Below are positions 26,798-35,556 of a stretch of DNA of 64,000 nucleotides, piece after piece. This stretch comes from Sphingomonas sp. QA11 (GTDB lineage Bacteria > Pseudomonadota > Alphaproteobacteria > Sphingomonadales > Sphingomonadaceae). Where the stretch lies: the NCBI RefSeq assembly GCF_028473665.1, contig NZ_CP098774.1:4335501-4399500 (forward strand). Reading direction: 5' to 3'. Numbering within the stretch: the first letter of the stretch is position 1; every line of letters starts with the position of its first letter. The translations under genes and the position numbers were made by a program. Under the pieces are notes generated by a model, which made no database searches, had not been told where the DNA came from, and was given only the letters and a program-made list of their open reading frames with translations.

Positions 26798-28236
26798 GCC
26801 GCTTTACGCCCCTTTTGCGCCTTTGCCTTCAGCCAGCCATGCATCGTCGCCGCCACATCGCGGCCATCGCGGATCGCCCAGACCACCAAGCTTGCGCCAC
26901 GGACGATGTCACCCGCAGCGAAGACGCCGTCGAGCGACGTCATCAGCGTCTTGTTGTCGACCAGCAGCGTGCCCCAGCGCGTCACGCCAAGCTCCGGCGC
27001 GCCGAACAGCACCGGCAGTTCCTCGGCGTCGAAGCCGAGCGCCTTGATGACGAGGTCAGCCGGGAGCTGGAAACCGCCATCCGGCTCAGCCTCGGGCGCG
27101 CGGCGGCCGCTGGCGTCGGGCGCACCTAGCCGCATTTTCGTCGCATGCACGCTTGTCACCACCTCGCCCGCATCGAACGCCTGGGGGGCGGAGAGCCAAA
27201 CGAATTCGACGCCTTCCTCTTCCGCATTGGCAACCTCGCGCTGCGATCCCGGCATGTTGGCGCGGTCGCGGCGGTACAGGCACTTTACCGAACTCGCGCC
27301 CTGCCGGATCGCCGTGCGGACGCAGTCCATCGCTGTGTCGCCGCCGCCGATCACCACGACATTCTTGCCGGCGGCGTCGAGCTTGCCATTGTCGAAGTCA
27401 GGCACCGCGTCGCCAAAGCCCTTGCGGTTCGACGCGATGAGATAGTCGAGTGCTTCGACCACGCCGGCGCTGCCGACGCCAGGCGCCTTGATCGCGCGCG
27501 GCTTGTACACGCCCGTCGCGACCAGGATTGCATCATGCCGCCTCCGAAGGTCGTCGAGCGTCGCCTCGCGGCCGACCTCGAAGCTTTCATGGAAGACGAT
27601 GCCGCCAGCCTTCAGGCGGTCGATCCGGCGGGTGACGATATGCTTCTCCAGCTTGAAGCCTGGGATGCCATAGGTCAGCAGGCCGCCGGCGCGATCGTAC
27701 CGGTCATAGACATGCACGTCATAACCCATCGTCCGGCAATATTCGGCGGCGGAAAGCCCAGCCGGCCCGGCGCCGATCACGCCGACCGACTGGCCGCGCG
27801 CCGCGCCCGGCACCAGCGGCTCGACCCAACCCTCTTCCCAGGCGGTGTCAGTGATGAACTTCTCCACCGAGCCGATCGTCACCGCGCCATGGCCGGAGAA
27901 TTCGATCACGCAATTGCCCTCGCACAGCCGGTCCTGCGGGCAGATGCGGCCGCAGATCTCGGGCATGGTCGAAGTGGCGTTGCTGAGCTCATAGGCCTCG
28001 CGCAGCCGGCCGTCAGCGGTCAGGCGCAGCCAGTCCGGGATGTGATTATGCAGCGGGCAATGCACCGAGCAATAGGGCACGCCGCATTGCGAACAGCGCC
28101 CGGCCTGTTCCTCGGCCGCGATGGGCGCGTAGCGATCGGCGATTTCGCGGAAATCCTCGGCGCGCGGCTTGGCCGCGCGCTTGCCCGGATAGGCTTGCGC
28201 TCGATCCACGAATTTCAACGTGTTGCCGTCAGCCAT
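26794..28236 (-). CDS. gltD: glutamate synthase small subunit
   Basis: The start is the ATG at 28236, preceded by GAGGCGG; a further ATG 15 bp upstream lacks a ribosome-binding site. The 480-residue flavoprotein passes electrons from NADPH through FAD and two 4Fe-4S clusters to GltB. It has CSQCGVPYCSVHCPLHNHIPDW-type cysteines near the N-terminus, ICPQDRLCEGNC, the FAD loop VGVIGAGPAGLSAAEY and the NADPH loop VVVIGGGDTAMDCVRTA. First gene of the operon; a perfect palindrome lies 65-99 bp upstream. Confidence 0.95.
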   Translation of the reverse strand: MADGNTLKFVDRAQAYPGKRAAKPRAEDFREIADRYAPIAAEEQAGRCSQCGVPYCSVHCPLHNHIPDWLRLTADGRLREAYELSNATSTMPEICGRICPQDRLCEGNCVIEFSGHGAVTIGSVEKFITDTAWEEGWVEPLVPGAARGQSVGVIGAGPAGLSAAEYCRTMGYDVHVYDRYDRAGGLLTYGIPGFKLEKHIVTRRIDRLKAGGIVFHESFEVGREATLDDLRRRHDAILVATGVYKPRAIKAPGVGSAGVVEALDYLIASNRKGFGDAVPDFDNGKLDAAGKNVVVIGGGDTAMDCVRTAIRQGASSVKCLYRRDRANMPGSQREVANAEEEGVEFVWLSAPQAFDAGEVVTSVHATKMRLGAPDASGRRAPEAEPDGGFQLPADLVIKALGFDAEELPVLFGAPELGVTRWGTLLVDNKTLMTSLDGVFAAGDIVRGASLVVWAIRDGRDVAATMHGWLKAKAQKGRKAA

Positions 28237-28300
28237 CGTCGCCCGCCTCATGAAATCGAGGGTGCGCTAGCGTTTTTGCCGAGGGTTGTCACGTCGAATC

Positions 28301-28335
28301 GGCAATATAGGTAAGCATACCTTACCTATATTGCC
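28301..28335. promoter_or_regulatory. perfect 15-bp inverted repeat upstream of the glt operon
   Basis: GGCAATATAGGTAAG and CTTACCTATATTGCC are exact reverse complements separated by CATAC. The stem is AT-richer than the region and is not followed by a T-run toward the end of uppP. It lies 65 to 99 bp before gltD, a place fitting an operator. A terminator for uppP is the alternative. Confidence 0.6.
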
Positions 28336-28398
28336 GTATTTATGCCTCCAGCCGCCTTGTCCTGCCGCTCATTCTTTCATACTAATACCGAATCGGTC

Positions 28399-29208
28399 CT
28401 ATATAAGCAGCCACGCCAGCGCCGCGGCACCGACCATGATTCGGTACCAAGCAAAGGGTGCAAAACCGTGCTTGCCGATAAAAGCGACGAACCAGCGGAT
28501 CACCAGCATCGCGACGATGAAGGAAATGACGAAGCCGATCGCGATCGCGGTCAGGTGCGCGTCGCCCAGTTCGTGCCGCCCCTTGTAGAGCGCCAGCGTG
28601 GTTGCGCCGAGCATGGTCGGCACGGCGAGGAAGAAGCTGTATTCAGCCGCCGTCTCCCGATCGACGCCGAGCATCAGCGCGCCCATGATGGTCGCGCCGG
28701 AACGGCTGACCCCGGGGATCATCGCAAGGCACTGGAGTACGCCGATGCCGAGCGCGGTGCGCCAGGTGATCGCCTCGACCGAGTTGGCGGTGATTCGCTT
28801 CGACAGCCGCTCGATGACCAGGATCAGCACCCCGCCGACGATTAGCGCGATCGACACCACGATCGGCGCGATCACCGGTGCCTCGAGCACCGCCTTGATC
28901 GCGCCATAGGCCAGCGCGCCCACTACTGCGGACGGCAGGAAACCGAGCAGCACGTTGCGGGTGAAACGGATCGCCCCGGGATCGCGCTTCAGCAGGCCGC
29001 GCAGCACGCCCATGAAGCGCCCCCAGAACAGCACCACGACCGCCAGGATCGCGCCGAGCTGGATCACGATGTCGAAGGTCGCGTCCGCCTGAGGCAGGCC
29101 GAACAGCCGGCCGGCGAGGATGAGGTGTCCGGTCGAGGAGACGGGCAGGAATTCGGTCACCCCCTCGACGATGCCGAGCAGGATGATGATGATCAGGTCC
29201 ACGCGCAT
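28399..29208 (-). CDS. uppP: undecaprenyl-diphosphatase
   Basis: The 269-residue integral membrane protein of the BacA/UppP family dephosphorylates undecaprenyl pyrophosphate, recycling the lipid carrier for peptidoglycan. The two signature motifs are present: GIVEGVTEFLPVSSTGHLIL (residues about 12-31) and MIPGVSRSGATIMGAL. About eight hydrophobic segments are visible and length is typical. It may share a transcript with the upstream NDUFA9-like gene (53 bp gap). Confidence 0.95.
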   Translation of the reverse strand: MRVDLIIIILLGIVEGVTEFLPVSSTGHLILAGRLFGLPQADATFDIVIQLGAILAVVVLFWGRFMGVLRGLLKRDPGAIRFTRNVLLGFLPSAVVGALAYGAIKAVLEAPVIAPIVVSIALIVGGVLILVIERLSKRITANSVEAITWRTALGIGVLQCLAMIPGVSRSGATIMGALMLGVDRETAAEYSFFLAVPTMLGATTLALYKGRHELGDAHLTAIAIGFVISFIVAMLVIRWFVAFIGKHGFAPFAWYRIMVGAAALAWLLI

Positions 29209-29261
29209 TCCCCTTTTGCGGCGGAGTGCCGCGACTGATTATCCGGCGATACCGGACGAGA

Positions 29262-30194
29262 TCACGCGGCGGCGCGTGTCCCGAAACGTCCATGGCTGCG
29301 ATACTGGACCAGCCAGCCCGGCGCGACCGCATCGAGCGGCGTCGGCGACATGCCGAACGCCGTCAGGCCCTCGGCCCCGGCAGCAACGATATTGTCCGTC
29401 TGCAGCATGCGCCACTGGTCGAGCGTGATCGGCGCGCCAGGCAGGAAACCGCCCGTCGCGATCAGCCGGCCGATCGCATCGGGAATCTCCACGATCGACG
29501 GCTCCCGTCCGATCGCACCTGCGATCCAGCGGATCAGCGCCCCCATCGACAGAATATCAGGACCGCCCAGTTCGAACGTCTTGCCCTGCGCGGTCTCGTC
29601 GCCGAGCGCCTTGACCACTGCCTGCGCGACATCCGCGACATAGACTGGCTGGAATTTCGTGTTTGCGCGCAGCACGGGCACCACCGGCGCCGACGCGATC
29701 ATGCCGGCAAATCGGTTCACGAACCGGTCCTCGCGCCCGAAGATGATCGACGGCCGAAGAATCGTCGCGGCGGGAAAAGCCGCGCGCACCGCCGCTTCAC
29801 CCTCACCCTTGGAGCGACCATAGGCCGATGAACTCGCGAAATCGGCGCCGATGGCCGAGATATGCACCAGCGCCGGGACGCCTGCCGCTGCGGAGGCCTC
29901 GGCGACACCCCGCGCACCATCAACGTGCAGCGCCTGGAAATTGCCCTTGAGCACGCCAACCAGATTGACCACCGCATCAGCGCCCCGGACCGCCCGCGCG
30001 ATGCTGTCGGGCTTGCGCACGTCGACCGCGACGAACTGAGTCTGGCCGAGCCCCCCGAGCGGTTTCAGGAAGAGCGCCTCGCGCGGATCGCGCTGAGCGA
30101 TTCGGAGGCGCGCGCCGGCCGCGAGCAATTCCTGCGCGACATATCGGCCGAGAAAACCCCCGCCGCCGATCAGCGTAACCAGCCTGTTCTTCAT
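29262..30194 (-). CDS. complex I NDUFA9-like NAD(P)H-binding protein
   Basis: The 310-residue atypical SDR begins VTLIGGGGFLGRYVAQELLAAGARLRIAQRDP and contains VRGADAVVNLVGVL, LVHISAIGAD, YGRSKGEGEAAVRAAFPAATILRPSIIFG and FQPVYVADVAQAVVKAL. This is the NDUFA9 subfamily found in alphaproteobacteria. In mitochondria NDUFA9 is a complex I accessory subunit binding NADPH; in bacteria a structural or quinone-related role is assumed. It is the last core gene before the tRNA-Leu and the mobile element. Confidence 0.88.
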   Translation of the reverse strand: MKNRLVTLIGGGGFLGRYVAQELLAAGARLRIAQRDPREALFLKPLGGLGQTQFVAVDVRKPDSIARAVRGADAVVNLVGVLKGNFQALHVDGARGVAEASAAAGVPALVHISAIGADFASSSAYGRSKGEGEAAVRAAFPAATILRPSIIFGREDRFVNRFAGMIASAPVVPVLRANTKFQPVYVADVAQAVVKALGDETAQGKTFELGGPDILSMGALIRWIAGAIGREPSIVEIPDAIGRLIATGGFLPGAPITLDQWRMLQTDNIVAAGAEGLTAFGMSPTPLDAVAPGWLVQYRSHGRFGTRAAA

Positions 30195-30249
30195 GCCTGC
30201 GTGCCTTGCCTAACGTGAGCCGTCGTCCCCTTGCCGCGCGACGCCCGTG

Positions 30250-30278
30250 TTGACAAGCCGCACAAGCGTCCCCTAAGG
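30250..30278 (+). promoter_or_regulatory. candidate promoter of tRNA-Leu
   Basis: TTGACA (30250-30255) is followed after 17 bp by CTAAGG (30273-30278), ending 17 bp before the tRNA. The -35 box is perfect for a sigma-70-type promoter; the -10 box is weak. Confidence 0.45.
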
Positions 30279-30295
30279 GCCGCCCCCTACCCCGT

Positions 30296-30382
30296 GCCCA
30301 GATGGCGGAATTGGTAGACGCACCAGCTTCAGGTGCTGGCGGTCGCAAGGCCGTGGAGGTTCGAGTCCTCTTCTGGGCACCA
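30296..30382 (+). tRNA. tRNA-Leu, anticodon CAG
   Basis: The 87-nt gene folds as a class II tRNA. The acceptor strands GCCCAGA and TCTGGGC pair, the anticodon arm CCAGC-TTCAGGT-GCTGG carries CAG, a variable arm follows, and the T arm has GGTTCGAGTCC. The discriminator A and CCA are encoded. Its 3' end adjoins the integrase gene, so it is the probable attachment site of the element to the right. Confidence 0.95.
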
Positions 30383-30546
30383 TTTTCCCGGTCCATTGAC
30401 GTTCATCAGCGTCGCGTAAGTGGCTGGGTAAAAAGCCTTTTTCCAAATATCTTTCCGACGAGATTTGGGCGCATCCGCCGACATACCACCAGTTTTGGTG
30501 GCACATTTCGGCAGTGGATTCGCCCGTTTTCGGACGGAGATACCCC

Positions 30547-31812
30547 ATGGCTCTTACGGCCCTTGCGATCAGAAATGCGCAGCCTCGAACAAAGGCCTAC
30601 AAGCTCAGTGACGAGCGCTCCCTCTTCCTCCTGGTGATGCCGAATGGCGCCAAGTACTGGCGCTTTCGCTATCGCTTCCTCGACAAGCAGAAGACGCTCG
30701 CGATCGGCGTGTGGCCTGAGGTCAGCCTTGCCGATGCCCGCGTCAAACGCGACTCCGCACGCCGGATGGTCGCGGACGGCATCGATCCGATGGTCGAGAA
30801 AAAGCGCCGGAAGCTTCGGGCGCATTTCGATGAGAACAACACATTCCGGGCTGTCGCGGAGGAATGGTTCGTCAAGATCACCCGCGAGGAACGGGCAGAG
30901 GTGACGCTCAGCAAGGTGCGCTGGCTACTCGATAAGGTCTATCCGTTTCTCAGCGACATCCCGATCCATGAGATCGAAGTGCAGGAAGTGTTGGCCGTGC
31001 TCCGAAAAATCGAGGCGACGGGCCGCTATGAGAGCGCACGGCGCATGCGAAGCGTGATCAGCCGCGTCTTTCGCTACGGCATCGCCACGGGGCGGGCGAA
31101 AGTCGACCCTGCGCGCGATCTGCGCGGCGCGATCATCGTTCCCAAGACCAAGCACTTCGCCGCGATCACGCGGCCGAAGGAAGTGGGCAAGCTGCTCCGG
31201 GACATCGACGATTGCCCTGGATACGCGATCACCAAGCTCGCGCTGCGCATGACGCCACACGTCTTCGTACGCCCTGGAGAGCTGCGCCGGGCCGAATGGA
31301 GCGAGTTCGACCTGGAGCGCGCGGTGTGGTCGATCCCGGCTGAGAAGATGAAGATGCGCTGGCCGCATCAGGTGCCGCTGTCGCGACAGGTGCTGGACCT
31401 GCTCGACGAGATACGTCCGCTGACCGGCCACAGCCCCTATGTCTTCCCGGCCTCCCATACCTGGAAGCGCCCCATGTCGGAGAACACCGTCACCTTCGCG
31501 CTCCGGCGGATGGGTTACAGCGGCAGCGAGATGACCGCGCATGGCTTCCGGGCGATGGCGGCGACCCTGCTCAACGAGATGGGGCTATGGAACCCTGACG
31601 CCATCGAGCGGCAACTCGCGCACATGGAGAATAACGGCGTGCGGCGAGCCTATGCGCGCGGACAATATTGGGAAGAGCGCGTGCGCATGATGCAACACTG
31701 GTCCAATTATCTCGACCAGCTCCGCGGCGGGAACGGCAGCGACAAGTCTTCCGATGACAGCAAGGTGGTCACGGTCGATTTTGGGAGTCGCTCGAAGCGG
31801 GCACTTCAATGA
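30547..31812 (+). CDS. P4-type tyrosine integrase of the conjugative element
   Basis: The start is the ATG giving MALTALAIRNAQPRTKAYKL, with GGAG at good spacing. The 421-residue protein has an N-terminal DUF4102 arm-binding domain (1-90), a SAM-like core-binding domain, and a catalytic domain with Arg in VFVRPGELRRAEW, HGFRAMAATLLNE (HxxR), the second His in LAHMENN and the Tyr in RAYARGQYWEER. It sits 165 bp after tRNA-Leu, reading away from it, the classic arrangement for tRNA-targeting islands. It would recombine attP with the tRNA 3' end. It appears intact. Confidence 0.93.
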   Translation: MALTALAIRNAQPRTKAYKLSDERSLFLLVMPNGAKYWRFRYRFLDKQKTLAIGVWPEVSLADARVKRDSARRMVADGIDPMVEKKRRKLRAHFDENNTFRAVAEEWFVKITREERAEVTLSKVRWLLDKVYPFLSDIPIHEIEVQEVLAVLRKIEATGRYESARRMRSVISRVFRYGIATGRAKVDPARDLRGAIIVPKTKHFAAITRPKEVGKLLRDIDDCPGYAITKLALRMTPHVFVRPGELRRAEWSEFDLERAVWSIPAEKMKMRWPHQVPLSRQVLDLLDEIRPLTGHSPYVFPASHTWKRPMSENTVTFALRRMGYSGSEMTAHGFRAMAATLLNEMGLWNPDAIERQLAHMENNGVRRAYARGQYWEERVRMMQHWSNYLDQLRGGNGSDKSSDDSKVVTVDFGSRSKRALQ

Positions 31813-32168
31813 GCGAGCGTCGCCATTGCCGCCAGCGCGGGTCGGTGGTGGCTTCGCGTCCCATCTCGGTCGTTCGTTCAGTCGCGTCGCCGCTATGCGT
31901 CCTAAGCTCGCATATACCTACGCATCGGAACGATCCCGATAACGAAACGAGTGATGGACCGTGTCAGCAACATTGAGGGTCGCGGCGAGGCGGTTGAGCA
32001 TGGCCCGGCTTATTAATAGGTCCCGCAAAAATGATAATGTACGCTTATGCACTCATTGTTGGTCCGCTTAAGGCTTAACGTATGCGAAAGCGGACCTTAT
32101 TGATAAACCCGCTATGAGCGCTTATACAGGCCTTAAGCCCCTCAAACTAGGATAAGGATCGCATTTCC
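31813..32168. other. gene-free stretch between integrase and hipB
   Basis: There is no coding frame I can support in these 356 bp. The right half is AT-richer and contains two inverted repeats listed separately, so it probably holds the hipBA promoter and operators. The attP-side arm-binding sites of the integrase could also lie here. Confidence 0.5.
32061..32096. promoter_or_regulatory. inverted repeat upstream of hipBA
   Basis: GGTCCGCTT (32061-32069) and AAGCGGACC (32088-32096) are exact reverse complements around an 18-nt centre. A smaller symmetric pair, GCTTA and TAAGC with a 9-nt centre, lies at 32120-32138. HipB proteins repress their own operon through paired palindromes, so these are operator candidates. 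Confidence 0.4.
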
Positions 32169-32516
32169 GTGCCTAATGAGGATAGTAAGCAGCAACCTAT
32201 CGCCAATGTGCTCGTGATGCTCGGCGAGCGGATCGAGAAATATCGTCTGTCGCGCAATCTGCGTCAGCAGGATGTAGCAGAGGCAGCCGGAGTCCGGCGG
32301 GGAACCGTTAGCAAGCTCGAAAAGGGCGGCGGTACGATCGAGACGCTGGCACGGGTGCTGCGCGCGCTCGATATCGGGGATCGCCTGCTGGACATCGTAC
32401 CCGACGCGCGCCTGAGCCCGATGGATGCGCACACGACGCGAGGCACCGAGCGAGCGCGCGCCCGCCCGCAAGACCCCGATCAGGACGATGGGCCCTGGTC
32501 CTGGGGGGAGGAATAG
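32169..32516 (+). CDS. hipB: HipB-like XRE-family antitoxin/repressor
   Basis: The 115-residue protein starts at a GTG and has a helix-turn-helix of Xre type: GERIEKYRLSRNLRQQDVAEAAGVRRGTVSKLEKGGG, followed by TIETLARVLRALDIGDRLLDIV. The charged tail ending DDGPWSWGEE carries a C-terminal Trp like HipB antitoxins. The stop is 3 bp before hipA. In HipBA systems HipB binds HipA and represses the operon. The pair probably stabilises the conjugative element. Confidence 0.85.
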   Translation: MPNEDSKQQPIANVLVMLGERIEKYRLSRNLRQQDVAEAAGVRRGTVSKLEKGGGTIETLARVLRALDIGDRLLDIVPDARLSPMDAHTTRGTERARARPQDPDQDDGPWSWGEE

Positions 32517-32519
32517 TCG

Positions 32520-33839
32520 ATGCCGGATGTCATACGCGCTGAAGTCTGGCTATGGGGCCGGCAGATCGGTGCAGTCCTCTGGGACGATCAGCGCCAACTC
32601 GGATCGTTCGAATATGATCCGAAATTTCTAACCTCACGGATCGAGATCGCGCCGCTCACGGTGCCGCTCCGCGCGGGCGTGTTCGACTTTCCCAACCTGT
32701 CGCGCGATACGTTCAAGGGCCTGCCGGGATTTCTGTCGGACAGCTTGCCCGACAAGTTCGGTAACCTGCTCATCGATCGCTGGCTCGCCGAGCAGGGCCG
32801 GACCGCGAGCAGCATGAACCCGGTCGAACGACTCTGCTACACGGGCGTACGCGGGATGGGCGCGCTCGAATTCCGTCCAGCCAAAGCCGATGTCGATCGC
32901 AAAAGCGAGCATGTCGAGATCGCGCACTTGGTTGACCTGGCCTCGACGATCCTGACCCAGCGAAAGGCGCTCAAGGGCCAATTGGATGGTACGCATGATG
33001 CGGCCGCGCTCCAGGAGATCCTCAAGGTCGGCACCTCGGCCGGTGGCGCGCGCGCCAAGGCCGTGCTGGCCTGGAATCCGACGACCGGTGAATTCCGATC
33101 GGGTCAGGTGGAGGTAGCCGAGGGGTTTGAATCCTGGCTGCTCAAATTTGATGGCGTCGCCGACAATAGCGACAAGGAACTGGCCGACCCGAAAGGCTTC
33201 GGTCGCCTGGAATATGCCTGCTACCTTGCCGCGCGCGACGCCGGCATCGAGATGATGCCATGCCGGCTACATGAAGAGGGCGGGCGGGCGCACTTCATGA
33301 CCAAGCGTTTCGATCGCACCGCGAGCGGCGGAAAGATCCACATGCTATCGCTCGGTGCCATGCGACACTTCGATTTCAACTTGGCGCGTGCTTATTCCTA
33401 CGAGCAGGCGATCGAGACGATCCGCAAACTCGGCCTCGGACAGAAAGCGATCGAAGAGCAGCTGCGCCGGGCTTATTTCAACATCCTGATTCGCAACCAG
33501 GACGACCATGTCAAAAATATCGCCTTCCTGATGGATCAGCAGGGCGCGTGGCGCCTGTCGCCCGCTTTCGACGTCGCCTATGCGCATAATCCGTCCGGCC
33601 CGTGGACGAGCGAGCATCAGATGTCGCTCAACGGCAAGACCACCGACTTCACCCTCGACGATCTGCTCGCATTCGCCAGCTTCTGCGACGTCAAATCGGC
33701 CCGCGCGAAATCCATCCTCGAGAAGGCCCATAAGGCCGTCGCCGACTGGGATCGCCATGCGCATGCCGCGGCTGTCCCGGCAGGGCTCTCCAATCGGGCC
33801 AAAGCCGCGTTTCGCACCACCATCGCCACAGCTGGCTGA
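32520..33839 (+). CDS. hipA: HipA-like serine/threonine kinase toxin
   Basis: The 439-residue protein has the N-terminal HipA subdomain (about 1-120), a glycine-rich nucleotide loop GTSAGGARAK (171-180), VERFDR-like MTKRFDRTASGGKIHMLS, the catalytic loop NILIRNQDDHVKNIAF (Asp at 328-329, Asn333) and the metal-binding SPAFDV (Asp351). HipA kinases phosphorylate targets such as glutamyl-tRNA synthetase and cause growth arrest; the target here is unknown. All catalytic residues look intact. Confidence 0.9.
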   Translation: MPDVIRAEVWLWGRQIGAVLWDDQRQLGSFEYDPKFLTSRIEIAPLTVPLRAGVFDFPNLSRDTFKGLPGFLSDSLPDKFGNLLIDRWLAEQGRTASSMNPVERLCYTGVRGMGALEFRPAKADVDRKSEHVEIAHLVDLASTILTQRKALKGQLDGTHDAAALQEILKVGTSAGGARAKAVLAWNPTTGEFRSGQVEVAEGFESWLLKFDGVADNSDKELADPKGFGRLEYACYLAARDAGIEMMPCRLHEEGGRAHFMTKRFDRTASGGKIHMLSLGAMRHFDFNLARAYSYEQAIETIRKLGLGQKAIEEQLRRAYFNILIRNQDDHVKNIAFLMDQQGAWRLSPAFDVAYAHNPSGPWTSEHQMSLNGKTTDFTLDDLLAFASFCDVKSARAKSILEKAHKAVADWDRHAHAAAVPAGLSNRAKAAFRTTIATAG

Positions 33840-33921
33840 TTCACGCCGCGCACCATTTACCGTGTTCGGTTCTGTGGAGACTGCTCGCGAACGCTTCGAG
33901 CGAGGCTGAATGCGACCGACG

Positions 33922-34122
33922 TCAGCTCCGCTCGAACAACCGCTTCAGGCTCGGATAGAGAATGAAGGTCGACCGACCGATCTTCACCGTCTCTATCGTC
34001 CCGTCGCCGATAAGCTCGTAGATCGTGGAACGACAGATGCCGGTGATCCTCACGGCGGTGGAAATCCGAACGCTGATCGGCTCGATCGCCACTTCTTCTG
34101 GCGGCAAAAGGCGTTCGCTCAT
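33922..34122 (-). CDS. AlpA/excisionase-type helix-turn-helix protein
   Basis: The 66-residue protein has a winged-helix/MerR-like DNA-binding segment: VRISTAVRITGICRSTIYELIGDGTIETVKIGRSTFILYPSLKRLFE. This is typical of AlpA and excisionase-family regulators. Its ATG overlaps the stop of the DUF2274 gene (ATGA), making it the last cistron of the trb operon. It may direct excision or regulate transfer. Confidence 0.8.
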   Translation of the reverse strand: MSERLLPPEEVAIEPISVRISTAVRITGICRSTIYELIGDGTIETVKIGRSTFILYPSLKRLFERS

Positions 34123-34331
34123 TTCGTCCTCGCTTTGCTGAAGGCGCGATCGCTCTCAAGAAATGCGGAGAGCATCGCCGGGATGAGATCCGCGACCGGC
34201 TCTTCGCGCCCATAGGTCTGGGCATAGAGGGTCGCGTAGTCGTTGAGTGCATGATGGAGGTCCGGTGTCGCCGAGAAGGTCAGCTTGACCGGCGTGCGAT
34301 CCGGCAGTTGCGCGAGCTTGAGGTCCGGCAT
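34119..34331 (-). CDS. DUF2274-family protein
   Basis: The start is the ATG giving MPDLKLAQLPDRTPVKLTFSATPDLHHALNDYA, preceded by GGGGAG; its leader overlaps the trbI stop. About 70 residues with AQTYGREEPVADLIPAMLSAFLESDRAF match DUF2274, small proteins routinely encoded after trbI in alphaproteobacterial conjugative elements. The fold may be ribbon-helix-helix-like. Function unknown. Confidence 0.82.
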   Translation of the reverse strand: MPDLKLAQLPDRTPVKLTFSATPDLHHALNDYATLYAQTYGREEPVADLIPAMLSAFLESDRAFSKARTK

Positions 34332-34332
34332 C

Positions 34333-35556
34333 CTATCGCTCCCCACTTGGCCAGGGCGCGAGGACGATGTCCTTGTGCACCACGACGCGGAGCGGCCAGC
34401 CGGGCCGCACCTTGATGGTCGGCTGGACGTTGAGGTTCTTGGTGACGATCTGGTCGCCGGCGCGCGATGTGCCCTGCTGGGCGGATTCGCGGATCGCGCG
34501 GACGAGGTCGCTTTCGCGGTCGCCCAGGCTCAGCTCGGTGCCGACGCCGAGCAGCGTCGACAGCGCCACGCCCTTGAGCAGCTGCCAGGTGTGCGTGTCG
34601 ACCTTGTCGGCAAGGCCGGCATAGCCGGCCATGTCGGTCGCGGGCACATTGTCGATCCGGATCGAGCTGCCGTTCGGCAGGACGATGCGCTGCCAGACGA
34701 CCAGGGCCCGGCTTTGCCCATAGGCCACGACGCTGTCGTAGCTGCCGATCAGCCGCGCACCTTGCGGAACCAGCAGGATATGGCCGGTGACGCTGTCATA
34801 GGCGTTCTCGGTCACCTGCGCAGTCACGAGCCCGGGCAGGTCCGAGTTGAGACCGGTGATCAGGCTGGCGGCGATGATGCTGCCGGCGCTCAGCGTGTAC
34901 GGCGAGACCTGTGCCACCAACGCGTGCGGGTTGATGTCGCCGGTCTCGTCCTTGCCGGCGAGGAAGTCGGCCTTGCGCTGCTGGTTGCCCCGGTCCCGCA
35001 CCGGATCGACCGCGATCGTCGCCGATGGCGCCTCCCGTGCCGGAACGGCGGCCGGCGCAGAGGCGGGCGCAGCCGTGTTCACCGCATGCTCGGTGGCCCC
35101 GAGTTGCGTCATGATTCCGGATTCGCGCGCCGCCTTGCGCTCGGCGAGAAGCCGCTGTCGCTCAGCTTCGGCCGCCTGCGCGGCTTGGTCCGGGGAGCCT
35201 GCAGGCGGCAGTCCGCCGAACGCCTCCTGCCGGCGCAGGATCGGACGCCCGAGATCGCCGGGGAGTGGCGGCCCGAGCCTGGGCACATCGCCATAGCTTT
35301 TCGGCGCGCCGGCGAGGGCCTCGTCGTGCGCATGGTTGGCGATATCCTTCTGGTCCTCGGCGCCGGCGACGATCCGGAAGGTCGCGGGCTTGAGCGCGAT
35401 CCAGGTGACCCCGACGATCGCCGTCGATCCCAACGCCGCGATCGCGATGATCGCGCCGCGGCGAAAGCGGATAATCCGGTTCGGGCGGCCGCGCAGCACC
35501 AGCGTCTCGGGATCGACCTTGGGCGAGGTCGCGGCATCGGGCGCGGTCTCGCTCAT
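34333..35556 (-). CDS. trbI: conjugal transfer protein TrbI (VirB10-like)
   Basis: The 407-residue protein has a short cytoplasmic tail, one membrane helix (about 34-55), a Pro/Ala-rich periplasmic linker and a C-terminal VirB10 beta-barrel domain. Recognisable segments include SPYTLSAGSIIAASLITGLNSDLPG, AQVTENAYDSVTGHILLVPQGARLIGSYDS and PNGSSIRIDNVPATD. It spans the envelope as part of the secretion core. It overlaps trbG by 4 bp. Confidence 0.93.
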   Translation of the reverse strand: MSETAPDAATSPKVDPETLVLRGRPNRIIRFRRGAIIAIAALGSTAIVGVTWIALKPATFRIVAGAEDQKDIANHAHDEALAGAPKSYGDVPRLGPPLPGDLGRPILRRQEAFGGLPPAGSPDQAAQAAEAERQRLLAERKAARESGIMTQLGATEHAVNTAAPASAPAAVPAREAPSATIAVDPVRDRGNQQRKADFLAGKDETGDINPHALVAQVSPYTLSAGSIIAASLITGLNSDLPGLVTAQVTENAYDSVTGHILLVPQGARLIGSYDSVVAYGQSRALVVWQRIVLPNGSSIRIDNVPATDMAGYAGLADKVDTHTWQLLKGVALSTLLGVGTELSLGDRESDLVRAIRESAQQGTSRAGDQIVTKNLNVQPTIKVRPGWPLRVVVHKDIVLAPWPSGER

